DNA from: Marsupella aquatica
Taxonomy: Eukaryota > Marchantiophyta
Length of the DNA: 64,000 nt
NCBI GenBank assembly: GCA_973895155.1
Contig: OZ316899.1
Span: forward strand, 3,348,001 to 3,412,000
Direction of reading: 5' to 3'
This document shows, piece by piece, positions 21,803 through 32,313 of this stretch; the stretch's first letter is position 1, and every line of letters starts with the position of its first letter. The position numbers and the translations under genes were made by a program. Under the pieces are notes generated by a model, which saw nothing but the letters and a program-made list of their open reading frames with translations, was not told the origin of the DNA and did not search any database.

Positions 21803-24800
21803 ACCCTTCTTGAGTTGATTGTCGGTATTTAGTTCCACCCCGAGTGCTTGCCTGAGCAGCGGACAGTAGTTGGCCTCCCGTAGTCATCCGCTTGGCTCGT
21901 GCTTGCAAATGAGCCGCCATTCCTTGCGATCGGTCCTTACCCCCCTGGCTGGTCTTCCTTTCCGTTGGTTACCCATAGCCGCCGGTACTTAGCGCGCCCT
22001 AACCCTAATCGTGTTCCCTCCCCCGACGTCCTTACTTTTGGCCTCAACTCGGGTTCCATAGTCACCCTTAATTGTTTATATTTTCCCTATTTTTGTTACT
22101 ATACTAAGGTGTTTCCTAGGGTACACTCCTGATTTTACTATTTAAACTGGCCTAATGATTCCTGGCTAGGCATCACAAATGTAAACCTTCACACTTTCCA
22201 AAACTCTTGCTGGAACTTTTACCTTTGCTTTTGCTTTTGATGTCCATCCGGTGATGGTTGAAGTTGCAAGGATCCAATCATTCGTGACTGGGGGAATGAG
22301 GTAATTGGGATCCCTTTCCCATGTTTGCTTTGAATTAAAGCAGTCCCAATATCTTTTTGATTTGGTTGCCAAACTCTTGCGATTAAGAGGGTGCCACCAT
22401 TCAACTTGGAACTCTCCAACATGTGAATCGTTGGGATCTCTTACGACCACAATCGATTGCTTTTGCAAGCCAAAATTGTTGCGGAATTCTGGTTTCAAAT
22501 TCATCGGTGGGTCAAATAATAACAAATGTATTCTTTTTTAATATCTTCTAGAGGACTAAATCTTGATCTCTCATGCTCAGAAGGGTGTCCGACAAAGATT
22601 GTTTGCCTCTCTTCTTCATCTTCTTGAAGCTCTCTTTCCAGATTATGCATCACCCCATTGTCTTCGCTTGGGTTTGTATCCACGTTTTGACCATCCTGCG
22701 ATACCCAGTTCCATGGTTTGTTCGAGGCCAAAATCCTTCAAGTAATGGATAATCTACCCTTGCTAGCGAAGGAGAGCAAAAAGTGTCCTAAAACACAGAA
22801 ACAATGTTTTCCCAATATTGAATCTCTGGACTTTGGAGACGATATCCCTCTGATGTAACATCCTTCCATGCAGTCTTTAGCCATGGGATATAATGGATCA
22901 AGTATTCCAAAATGTCATTCGCCCGCTTGTGAGAAGACTCCATCCGCTTGGAATAAGGACTTCCAATTGGAAATTTGTATTGGTTTCTCTCTAAGTCAAA
23001 CAACCAAATTGTTTGACCCTTTGTAGGTAGCCAAGGCGTATCAATTTTCTCTCGATATTGGTAGATTGGGATATTCTCCTTCATTGAGAACAAGAATTGA
23101 ACAGGTGCTGATTGACCCTGGATCCTTTTGACAAATGGTCCTACATAAGCTTTGTAAGATGCAACTTCGTGGATGAACCTGGGAACCGGATGTTTCTTCT
23201 CGCACTCCCAAACCTCCGCCATCAACCCAAAAAATGTGGTAAGCTCTCAATTGTAGATCCTTATCCCGACTCTAGAGAAGAAGGCATCCACATCCTCATG
23301 AGTGTGCCCCACCATCAAAAAGGAAAGAGTTATTGACTCAAACACTCCTCTTAGAACAAGCTTGCTACAGAAAGCCAGAATTGTTTGGTTCTTGTTATCC
23401 TTTCCCGAGTTATCAAGTTGAAGGTGGAGGTGTCGAGGAAGCGCCTTGAAGGGTAGGGATGTTGAAGGCTCTACGCGACTCTCGTGTGGCACATTATCAC
23501 CAAGCCTTGTGAAATGAGCGAGAGAGATCTTTTTGGTTTCGAGGTATCCTACCTCAAAGGCACGCCAATCCAAGAGGGATACAAAGATTGGATCTGTGAC
23601 GTCAGAGGTGTTGAGAGCTAGATCGCCGGTCTTATCTCCCACAAACAATTCGAGATCACGAAATAACTTTGCAAGCGAAGAGATTGTAAAATCAGGATCG
23701 CTTGCCCACAAACCAGAAAGGGCAAAATGTGCATAAATTCCAGGCTCCCGTCCATGCATTAACATCCCCGTCAGCGTCATTGGTAGCGGGATTGATTTGC
23801 CTCCTTGGCTCTTGAGTGTAGAAGTCATTTTAGGGATTCTGGTCTTGGCTTGATCCATTTTATCCTGAATCATAGACAAATATTTGTCAAGCTCTTGGTC
23901 CGCCGCAAGTTTTGCTACATAGTACATACTCTTGCGTGATTGTTGTTCCAACATATGCCGTTTGCGCTTTGCCTTGATTTCTAAAATCTTATCCACCCGT
24001 TTCTCCCCCCGAAGTGTTTCTTTAATGGTCGTGCAGAGATTGCATTTTGCAAAGTTTAGAGAACACGACTCACGACCCTAAACCTTCGACAACAACTCCA
24101 TGAGCAACAATCAACCCGATAAAGAGTATCTATGGACACCCGAGACATCTTTTGATTGCGTCTTTTCTTGAGTCGTTTTCTCTCCTTCTGGTTTGAATCT
24201 TGAGGATTTCTTCGTTGATTGTTATAGCCCCTTTTTGGCTTGATATATGAGAGAATTGTAACTCCCTCGTCGTTACCATCATTCCAATCTAAAAGATCAC
24301 TAAGACATTCCATTCCAGGCTCAATCCTAGTTTTGTTGATTGGCTATCAAATTGTGCATGGTGATCCGTCAACAAATTGAGGGAACAGAACTTTTCCCAA
24401 GCCAGCTTCAATAGCTAGACTCAAAATATTCACACCAACATGATCTTCCCCAACTCGCTTGTTGTTAATGGACGCGAGAGGATGTGGGTTTATGATGCAA
24501 CCTCTTGCAAGCAAGGTTTCTTCGTCGTCCGCATAGAGAAGGGCAAACTTTTTGAACCATGTGCTACAATCTTTCAGATACTCTGCCAAAACCTCTGTCC
24601 CCTCCAGTCCGGTGGCTGATTCAGAATTACCTTCAATATTGTCAACTGGGTCATCAATGACATAAGCTGACTCTGTTTGACCTCCAAGATTCATGTCATT
24701 TGCATGGCGGACATCTTGCCGATCCCACAAAACAACGGAGTTCACCAACTCTCCTACTAGATCAGCTCCCGGATGTGGATACGGCAGCTGTGCAAGGTGA

Positions 24801-25012
24801 AAGAAAGCATTGTCCACCGCCACACTTATCCGTTCTGCTCCAAGCAAAATAGAGTGGCAAGTGTCGGAAGGTAAAACACAAAAAACCTTTCCACCAGCAA
24901 TTGGTTGTTCATTGATAAGCAGGTGAATGACTTCTCCAGGTAGAAGCTGCGTTCTTGAAGCCATTTTGGATCTGAGGAAAAAAATTGCAACAAAAACATC
25001 TTTTAAAACATC

Positions 25013-25528
25013 CTACATGAGGCTCGTGTGAAAGTCTTTAACTCTAATGTAAGCAAATATCACAGAACTGAACATTCAACTCCAGTTTAAACAAGCAATG
25101 AAGACAGTCATCTAAAAAGTTGAATGTTCTTTCATTAAAGAGAAAATTCTATGTATCTTAGACGAGGGGAACAACACGAGACTCGTGTAGACAATCAAAA
25201 GTCCAATATTCAATAGAGATTACAACTGAATACACACTAGTAGGCTCTTAAAACTTCTATACAGAGATGGATATTTTGAAATGAGTATTCTTCTTAGAGG
25301 AACTTTCTATTGAACGTTGTATTTGGATAGACGAGGGGAACAACACGAGGCTGATGTAGACAATCCAAAGTCCAATATTCAATACAGATTACGACTGAAT
25401 ACACACTAGTAGGCTCTTAAAACTTCTACACATAGATGGATATTCTGAAATGAGTATTCTTCTTAGAGGAACTTTCTATTGAAAATTGTATTTGGATAGA
25501 CGGGGGGAACAACACGAGGCTCGTGTAG
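25013..25528. promoter_or_regulatory. palindrome cluster 2 of transposon P
   Basis: Copies at 25013-25030, 25173-25190, 25342-25359 (one half altered) and 25511-25528. A fifth, at 31613-31630, lies beyond the copia insertion, and three more are at 32537-32702. All lie in the interval between the divergently transcribed transposase (start 24964) and the plus-strand gene at 32.3 kb, which fits a shared regulatory or transposase-binding region. Confidence 0.7.
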
Positions 25529-25607
25529 ACAATCAAAAGTCCAAAATTCAATAGAGATTACTATTGAATACACACTAGTAGGCTCTTAAAAATTCTATAG
25601 AGAGATG

Positions 25608-25735
25608 TGTTATAACCCCTTAGGTTAGGTCTACCCAAGTTAGGACCAAGGCGGTTACACCACCAACCACCTTGGCAACCTCCTATGTATATGAAGAGAT
25701 ATGAATAAAGGTGTATTACTATTGTGATGTTAACA
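25608..25735 (+). repeat. copia 5' LTR
   Basis: 128 bp, apparently identical to 31408-31535. It contains TATGTATATGAAGAG and AATAAAGG, possible promoter and poly(A) signals. Confidence 0.95.
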
Positions 25736-26107
25736 CGTTATCAGCACAAGGGCGCTCATCAATTTTTTTTGGAGATTCAGTTCTGGCTATTGCATTGAAT
25801 GGCTTGATTACTCGGGAGAACCAATCCGGAATTTAGGACATAGAGATTCACAAATCAGCTTTATTGTCCAATTGCTTAGCACCGGAATTACACAATCAAT
25901 CCCTTACAGATTTTCACCAATTTTGAATTTCAAACAGACAGCAATTCATCACCAATTTCACTCAATCACAGTACACGAATGCCATTACCACAACCTAGGT
26001 GAAGGCGAGAGTGCATAGGCCACTAAACGTTAAACATCACCATAGACGGCTGAGCAAGAACTGAACCTACTTCATAGCGAAAATCCCCCCCCCCCCCATC
26101 AGCAATT

Positions 26108-26935
26108 ATGGCTGCAAATACCATTGAGAAGTTATATTTTCAAGCATTGTGCATAGACGGATCCAATTTCCTATCATGGACCTTGGACGTTGAGGCCCAT
26201 CTGGCATCTAAAAACCTTGAGGACACAGTTATTACAGACAATGGCCCCACCCTCCAAGAGAAGGCAAAATCATTGATATTGATTCGGCACCACTTAGCCG
26301 ATTCCCTAAAGCGCCAATACATGAACGCCTACAACCCTCAAATACTTTGGGATGAGCTCCATTCCAGATTTGACCACATGCGCACAATATTCTTACCTAC
26401 GGCACGACACGTCTGGATTAATCTCCGCGTGCAGGATCACAAGACAATTGCGGAATACAACAGCGAATTGTTCCGCATCACTTCTCAACTCACGATTTGT
26501 GGCCACCCGGTTGGGGAAGAAGAACAAATCAAAAAAACTTTATCAACATTCCATTCCACAAATCTGGTATTATCTACACAATACCGTAACATGCGATTCA
26601 CTACTTATTCGGAATTAATCTCCTACATGCTATTAGCAGAGAAATATCAGATCTTCCTACTGAACAACACTAACCAACGACCCCTCGGCACCCTACCTCC
26701 ACAACCCAACCCCAAAACACACTTCAACACGTGGAGACGCGGGTCCAATATGACATATAGGGGCCAAGGGGGAAATAGAGGACGATCCACTCTCCGAGGC
26801 CGTGGCAACTTCCAAGGACGTGGCGAAAGAACTTCATTCAAAGGAGGCAGGGGTTGAGGCAGATCACAATCAGGACGCAATCAACACACCTGGACGAGAA
26901 ACAATACAAATTCAGATAAGTCCAATAACCCCCCC
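26108..26935 (+). pseudogene. copia Gag
   Basis: ATG at 26108 follows a run of Cs. The N-terminal half has the plant copia Gag pattern (LYFQALCIDGSNFLSWTLDV; ILWDELHSRFDHMRT; RTIAEYNSELFRI-like KTIAEYNSELFRI), and the C-terminal end is Arg/Gly-rich (RGQGGNRGRSTLRGRGNFQG). A TGA at 26855-26857 interrupts it. The zinc knuckle that should follow is in another frame, and the change occurs at a run of eight Cs near 26927-26936, a likely one-base length error or mutation. Confidence 0.85.
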
Positions 26936-27888
26936 CATTTGTAATCGATGCGGGACCAAAGGCCATGTAAAGGCCACATGTCGGGCACCATCACACTTAG
27001 TTGCTTCATATCAACAGTCCAAGCAACAAGATGCATATGAAACGCACGGCGCATTCCTGGAAACGCCTAATATATTACCTGAAATCCACCTCGTCACCCC
27101 ATCCGAGATGCAAATAACGCCTGATGACCCTACCTTTTGTATCCTGGACAGCGGTACCTCCCATTCGATACTCAGGACCAAAAATTACTTTACCTACATT
27201 ACTCCCTCACAAAGAAGGGTTACTACTATTATGGGCCACCATCAATTGGAGGAGGGCCATGGCCCGGCCCAATTACTACTTCCCCGGGGCACCCCAATCC
27301 ACATAAAGTCTGCAATCTATGCACCTAAGGCCACACGAAACCTCCTAAGTTTCAAGGATATTCGTGAGAATGGCCTACACATCCACACAAGCCAATAGAA
27401 CTCCCAAGAAGTACTACACATCATCGCCACTAACCCAACTGGCACATAAATTAAGGAGACCTTCTCAGCATTCCCAATGGGTTTCTATGTTTATGAGGAT
27501 CAATACTTTCCATACAGAAACCCCCATACTTAATACCACGGAAATAAGGCATCGCTGCTTGGGCCACCCTGGCACCTAGATGTTCCATAAGATCATTAAA
27601 GACACCATGGGCATCCCAAACTCAGTGCATCCAACCTCCATAAAATCCCCCTGCTTGGCCTGCTCACAGGGGAAACTAACCATCAGACCATCCCCATCAA
27701 AAATAGACAAGAACATACCTCGATTCCTAGAGCGAATCCATGCTGATGTCTGTGGCCCAGTGGACCCCCCCAGTGGCCCATTCTGATTCTTTCTGGCCAC
27801 CATCAATTCGTCATCCAAATGGTCACAAGTATCCCTTTTATCAACCCGCAACCTAGTTTTCTCAAGACTATTAGCTCATATACTAAGC
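26936..27888 (+). pseudogene. copia zinc knuckle, protease and pre-integrase region
   Basis: CNRCGTKGHVKATC near 26943 is a CCHC box. FCILDSGTSHSIL near 27136 is the aspartic protease active site (DSGT). ATRNLLSFKDIRENG near 27335 is the usual end of the protease region. After a frame change, IRHRCLGHPG near 27545 is the GAG-pre-integrase motif, and FLERIHADVCGP near 27723 holds the first Asp of integrase. Stops at 27396-27398, 27447-27449, 27577-27579 and 27784-27786 interrupt the reading. Confidence 0.85.
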
Positions 27889-30663
27889 TTGAAAGCACAA
27901 TTTCCCGACCATTCCATTAAGAAACTCCGAGTAGACAATGCTGGCGAGTTTACCTCCAAGACATTTGAAGACTTCTGCCTGTCAGTCGGCATAGACATCA
28001 AATACCCGGTCGCATATGTACACTTTCAAAATGGGATCGCCGAATCCCTGATTAAAAGAATACAATCCATAGCCAGACCCCTACTAATGCAAACTCAGCT
28101 CCCCCCCTCGGCCTGGGGACATGCTGTCCTACATGCCGCAGCATTACTGCGGTACAGACCCTCCGCCTTTAATACAAGCTCCCCCCACCACTTGGCATTT
28201 GGCACTGCACCAAATCTGGCACACCTCCGGACATTCGGATGCCAAGTCTTGGTGCCTATTATGGGACCTAAGAGAACCAAACTGGGCCCCCAGCGACAGA
28301 AAGGGATCTACATTGGGTTCGACTCTACATCCATCATACGCTATTTGGAACCTACAACTGCCGACGTCTATAAAGCCCGCTTCGTTGACTGTCACTTCTA
28401 TGAAGATATATTCCCTACACTAAACACTAGACAGAAACCCACTCCATCGAAGCAACTTGCATGGCAACTCAATTCCAAATTCTGGAACGACCCTAGGACA
28501 GCACAAACTGACACTGAAGTCCAGAGGATTTTACATCTTACCAGAATCATGGAGGAACTCCCAGATGCATTTGCCGATGTGGCAAAGGTAACCAGATCTC
28601 ACATACCTGCCTCCAATACCCCTTCCAGAATTGATATAGCTCACCCACCAGTAAACAAAGTAGAACCCATAAAGAAAAGGGGGTGCCCACCAAGAACCAC
28701 AGACAAACAACCCAGACAGCGAAGAGCCTCATTGAGTATAACCACCACACCAACATCAACAATCCCCACCACTTTCCCCATCCCCAAAAATGAGGAAATA
28801 GCCATTAATTACCACTCCACAAGAAACATCTGGAACCTAGAAACATCAATACCGAATGACACATTTGCATTTCAGATCTCCCAAGAGACCATGGAGGACT
28901 CACCTGACCCCACAACGATAAAGGCAGCCCAGGAGCAACCAGATTGGCTTGAATGGCAGACTGCCATCAATTCTGAACTGGACTCATTAATCTCCCGACA
29001 AGTATTTGGCCCCATCCAACCAGCCACGCCTAACATCCACCTCACAGGCTATAAATGGACTTTCATCAAGAAGTGGAATGCTGACGGACAGATAGTGAGA
29101 TACAAAGCACGTTTGGTTGCTAAGGGATTTACTCAAATTCCCGGCAGAGATTATGACCAGACCTACTCACTCGTAATGGATGTCATTACATACAGATTTC
29201 TGATAGCATTCGCAACACATCATAAACTGATCATGCATCAACTTGATATAGTCACTGCCTACTTATATGGACATCTTGATACAGTCATACATATGGAGGC
29301 ACATCCGGAATTACTAACCCGAGTTAACCATCATAGTCAGGGGGAGAATATACATAGGGATGCTCCTACAGAACATATGGGCCCCTTTGACTATACAAAT
29401 AAAGCGGTCCTACATAAGACCGCCAAAGCCATAGCATGGCAGGCATCTACACAGCCCATACAAGAAAACAAGGCACTTACTGCCCGCACTAAATTTGCTG
29501 TCCAGGTCCTACGTTCAATGTACGGGTTGAAGCAAAGTGGACGCACTTGGTATAAGCATTTCAAGAATGAAATGCTAGCCCTAGGCTTCAAGAACTCCAA
29601 CCTGACCCCATGTTTATTTATAAAACATGAAAAGGAGGAGATCATCATAGTAGCAATCTACGTTGATGATCTCAACCTTTTCGGGACAGCAAAGATCCTG
29701 CATGATACAATCGGGCAACTGCATAAGATATTTGAAATCCGAGACCTGGGCAGAACTTCATTCTGCCTCGGATTACAATTTCAATACATTCCCGATGGCA
29801 TACTGCTCCATCAATCTACTTACACACGCAGGATGTTGAAGCAATTTAACATGCAGAATGCCAAACCAGTGAGATCACCCATGGACCTGCGCTCACTGGA
29901 CAGGGACAAAGACATTTTTTGGAAAAGAGGAGAGGAGGAGCCACTACTTGGCTCGGAGAAACCATACCTCTCTGTCATCGGAGCACTACTTTATCTGGCA
30001 TCTCAGACACGCCCTGACATCGCCTTCTCAGTTAACCTGCTTGCCCGCCATAGTGCCCAGCTCACCATTCGGCATTGGAATGGCCTTAAACAAATACTCC
30101 GCTACCTGAACGGCACCACCGACCTCGGCTTATTTTTCCCTAGCAGCATGGACATCACCTTATCAGGATACGCGGATGCAGGCTATTTATCAGATCCTAC
30201 AGATGTGAAATCACAAACGGGGTACATCTTCATGACTGGACCTACAGCCATCTCTTGGCGGAGTACCAAACAAACGCTCACCACTACATCCTCGAATCAC
30301 TCAGAAATGATAGCACTGTATGAATCTAGCCGAGAATGCATCTGGCTCCGTAATATCATTCAACACATCCAAGAAAACACAGGTATGCACAAAATACTCC
30401 CACCCACCGTTGTTTATGAAGACAACCGCCCGTGCATTGAACAACTTCCCGTAGGATATATCAAAGGCGATCGAACGAAGCACATATCACCCAAGTTCTT
30501 TTTCGCACATGAACAACTTGGCAACACCATCGACATTCAATGGATCCCTAGTTCAGAAAACAGAGCAGATTTATTCACAAAGTCCTTACCCCCGGTACTA
30601 CATACAGCACTGACCAAATCCATTGGCATGCATAGCTTATCTGAGTTGCTGCAAGACACTTAA
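27889..30663 (+). CDS. copia Pol: integrase, reverse transcriptase, RNase H
   Basis: 924 codons without a stop, continuing the integrase from upstream; ATG 27889 is simply the first Met. Residues 13-21 (LRVDNAGEF) and 47-52 (QNGIAE) give the second Asp and the Glu of the DDE triad, with 35 residues between them. The RT starts near residue 355 (DWLEWQTAINSELDSL); YKARLVAKGFTQIPGRDYDQ is near residue 404, and the catalytic YVDD is at residues 591-594. RNase H follows: SGYADAGYLSDPTD, HSEMIALYESSRECIWLR, LFTKSLPP. A stretch around residues 483-545 is longer than usual for copia RT. The catalytic residues look intact. Confidence 0.93.
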   Translation: MKAQFPDHSIKKLRVDNAGEFTSKTFEDFCLSVGIDIKYPVAYVHFQNGIAESLIKRIQSIARPLLMQTQLPPSAWGHAVLHAAALLRYRPSAFNTSSPHHLAFGTAPNLAHLRTFGCQVLVPIMGPKRTKLGPQRQKGIYIGFDSTSIIRYLEPTTADVYKARFVDCHFYEDIFPTLNTRQKPTPSKQLAWQLNSKFWNDPRTAQTDTEVQRILHLTRIMEELPDAFADVAKVTRSHIPASNTPSRIDIAHPPVNKVEPIKKRGCPPRTTDKQPRQRRASLSITTTPTSTIPTTFPIPKNEEIAINYHSTRNIWNLETSIPNDTFAFQISQETMEDSPDPTTIKAAQEQPDWLEWQTAINSELDSLISRQVFGPIQPATPNIHLTGYKWTFIKKWNADGQIVRYKARLVAKGFTQIPGRDYDQTYSLVMDVITYRFLIAFATHHKLIMHQLDIVTAYLYGHLDTVIHMEAHPELLTRVNHHSQGENIHRDAPTEHMGPFDYTNKAVLHKTAKAIAWQASTQPIQENKALTARTKFAVQVLRSMYGLKQSGRTWYKHFKNEMLALGFKNSNLTPCLFIKHEKEEIIIVAIYVDDLNLFGTAKILHDTIGQLHKIFEIRDLGRTSFCLGLQFQYIPDGILLHQSTYTRRMLKQFNMQNAKPVRSPMDLRSLDRDKDIFWKRGEEEPLLGSEKPYLSVIGALLYLASQTRPDIAFSVNLLARHSAQLTIRHWNGLKQILRYLNGTTDLGLFFPSSMDITLSGYADAGYLSDPTDVKSQTGYIFMTGPTAISWRSTKQTLTTTSSNHSEMIALYESSRECIWLRNIIQHIQENTGMHKILPPTVVYEDNRPCIEQLPVGYIKGDRTKHISPKFFFAHEQLGNTIDIQWIPSSENRADLFTKSLPPVLHTALTKSIGMHSLSELLQDT

Positions 30664-31407
30664 CTCGCAAAAGACTCAACAGATCGAGGGTGACCATGGA
30701 TTTACCTCAGGCAACGGATGAATCAAAATCCACGCAGCAAGAAGGCACTCAACTCTACAAAGCATCGAACCTGAATGGACAACGACAACCAGCTACTGAC
30801 AGACGCCAAATACCAAGACTTCGTTGCATCAAGAAATCAAGATTCCCAGCTTCAGGGGGAGCGTGAACTCACCTAGAGAAACCACATTGATCAACAGCCA
30901 TCGACCACAACTCGAGCAGAAACAATCGACCCCCCCTAACGCAGCGCATGGCAACTCCTTTCAGACCTCCTAAGAGCTTCAGTCTCCTCCATCGACATTC
31001 AACACACAGCTACAACGCATGATCACCCCGCTCCTGACGCATCTACTGCACCAAACATTTCGCGAACCGCATAGCTGAAGCCCGCCAAGACACCAGCTCC
31101 TCCCAACTTTGCGCACTCAAATCACCATCAAACATGAACTCGACTTGACATCGCGCATGAACACAAACCCCAACAACATCAAATAGATCCTGAATATTTC
31201 TAGGGCATATAAGGGCATAGTGGTAACACTCTTTTTCCCCCACAAGAAAGGAGGGGGGTTTTAATGAGGTTACACACAATCCCTCTAATACATATGACCC
31301 TACTAGATATATAAATCTAGGAAATATTTAGATTTTACCAGAATCATCAACGGTAGACCTTAGATGTCTGCACTTTTATAACTATAAAAGACGCATTCAA
31401 GGGGGAG
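30664..31407 (+). other. copia 3' untranslated region
   Basis: No ORF of note. It is about 740 bp and ends in the polypurine tract CAAGGGGGAG directly before the 3' LTR. It is rather long for a copia element. Confidence 0.7.
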
Positions 31408-31535
31408 TGTTATAACCCCTTAGGTTAGGTCTACCCAAGTTAGGACCAAGGCGGTTACACCACCAACCACCTTGGCAACCTCCTATGTATATGAAGAGAT
31501 ATGAATAAAGGTGTATTACTATTGTGATGTTAACA
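31408..31535 (+). repeat. copia 3' LTR
   Basis: 128 bp, apparently identical to the 5' LTR. AGATG follows as the second copy of the target duplication. Confidence 0.95.
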
Positions 31536-32185
31536 AGATGGATATTCTGAAATGAGTATTCTTCTTGGAGGAACTTTCTCTTGAATGTTGTATTTAGATA
31601 GACGAGGGGAAAAACACGAGACTCATGTAGCAAATCCAAAGTCCAAAATTCAATAGAGATTACTACTGACTATACATTAGTAGGCTCTTAAAACTTGTAC
31701 AATTAAACCACATCCCAATGGGAAAGACTCAAGCACATACATTCACATACTGACACAATCACTAAAACAAAATTGAAAATGATAGGAGAAAAACTGTACG
31801 AGAAACTGTACCAATGCAATACCTGAAACAACAAAGCACGCTTTAACAAAAGTCCCACCTCGGACTGAAGGCACGAATGAGTCAGACACGAAGTGGTCTG
31901 TCACGTTATATAGTGAGTGGGGGTGCAAGAATTTCAGACTTTCAACTCTACCAGATTGTCGTGTAGTACTTTTTGTGGCGGCGTGGTGTGTGGTGAGCAG
32001 CCGTTTCCATAAATGCAGATTGGTTTGGCGGTGGGTGGTGGTTCGCCATGTTAGTGACATGTCCGTCACCATATCCCGAGTGTCAGGTTGGCGGCCAAGT
32101 AGCGACCGCAATCATTGTTCGACAGTATTCCACCCGGAAGGGGTATATGTTGCTTTCCAGCTTGTTTCTCTCTCAATCACGCTCT

Positions 32186-32236
32186 CTTTCTCTCTCGCTC
32201 TCTCTCTTTGTCTCTCTCTCTCTCTCTCTCTCTCTG
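32186..32236 (+). repeat. (CT)n microsatellite
   Basis: An imperfect CT run with a few interruptions, upstream of the plus-strand gene of P. It could lie in its promoter or leader. Confidence 0.85.
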
Positions 32237-32313
32237 CCCTCAGATTGTTTCACGCTCGCCTCGGACGATACGCTCTTTCATGCTTGCCTCGGACTATAAA
32301 ATGACCTCGAACC

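Larger units (their letters stand above)
16516..22177 (-). mobile_element. family X element, full-length copy X3
   Basis: On the minus strand it begins TGTGATGCCTAGCCAGGAAT at 22177 and ends GGGACGCACCACA at 16516. The target duplication AATGT is at 16511-16515 and 22178-22182. Total 5662 bp; without the nested W and its duplication it is about 4675 bp, close to X4 (4625 bp). No direct terminal repeat is seen. The ends form a short imperfect inverted repeat (TGTGATGC / TGTGGTGC). It carries both ORFs and the 3' hairpin at 16771-16786. Confidence 0.88.
16487..24964 (-). pseudogene. DUF7869-type transposase of P, split by an X insertion
   Basis: The gene runs from ATG at 24964 to a stop at 16487-16489, interrupted by X3 (16516-22177 plus its duplication). 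The N-terminal part (24964-24347; LLPGEVIHLLINEQPIAGGK ... LPYPHPGADLV) resembles the DUF8039-like module of plant transposon proteins. A basic segment with Cys pairs follows (VDCCSWSCC; AKCNLC near 24040). The catalytic-like core at 23996-23247 has HLQLDNSGKDNKN and SFLMVGHTHEDVDAFFSRV, the hallmark of DUF7869 proteins, which are thought to be DDE-type transposases. C-terminal blocks follow (IHYIPWLKTAW; WWHPLNRKSL). Introns or frameshifts near 24330, 24050 and 22780 were not resolved. X3 cuts the gene a few codons before its end. Confidence 0.7.
25608..31535 (+). mobile_element. Ty1/copia retrotransposon, young but ORF-defective
   Basis: 128-bp LTRs at 25608-25735 and 31408-31535 look identical base for base. 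AGATG is duplicated at 25603-25607 and 31536-31540. The LTRs begin TGTTATAACC and end GTTAACA. A CGTTATCAGCACAAG segment follows the 5' LTR, as in many plant copia elements (primer-binding region). A CAAGGGGGAG polypurine tract precedes the 3' LTR. The order gag, protease, integrase, RT, RNase H defines Ty1/copia. Confidence 0.95.
25130..31700. repeat. 169-bp tandem array (four units) split by copia
   Basis: Units contain GACGAGGGGAACAACACGAG, CAATAGAGATTAC, ACACTAGTAGGCTCTTAAAA and ATGAGTATTCTTCTTAGAGG. Palindrome centres at about 25173, 25342 and 25511 are exactly 169 bp apart. The fourth, at 31613, is also 169 bp on if the copia element and one duplication are removed. The array itself therefore shows the site before insertion. 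Confidence 0.85.

Noticed and set aside
28547-28762. Minus-strand hydrophobic ORF as a membrane protein
   Set aside because: It lies antisense to the open copia Pol frame and is explained by it.
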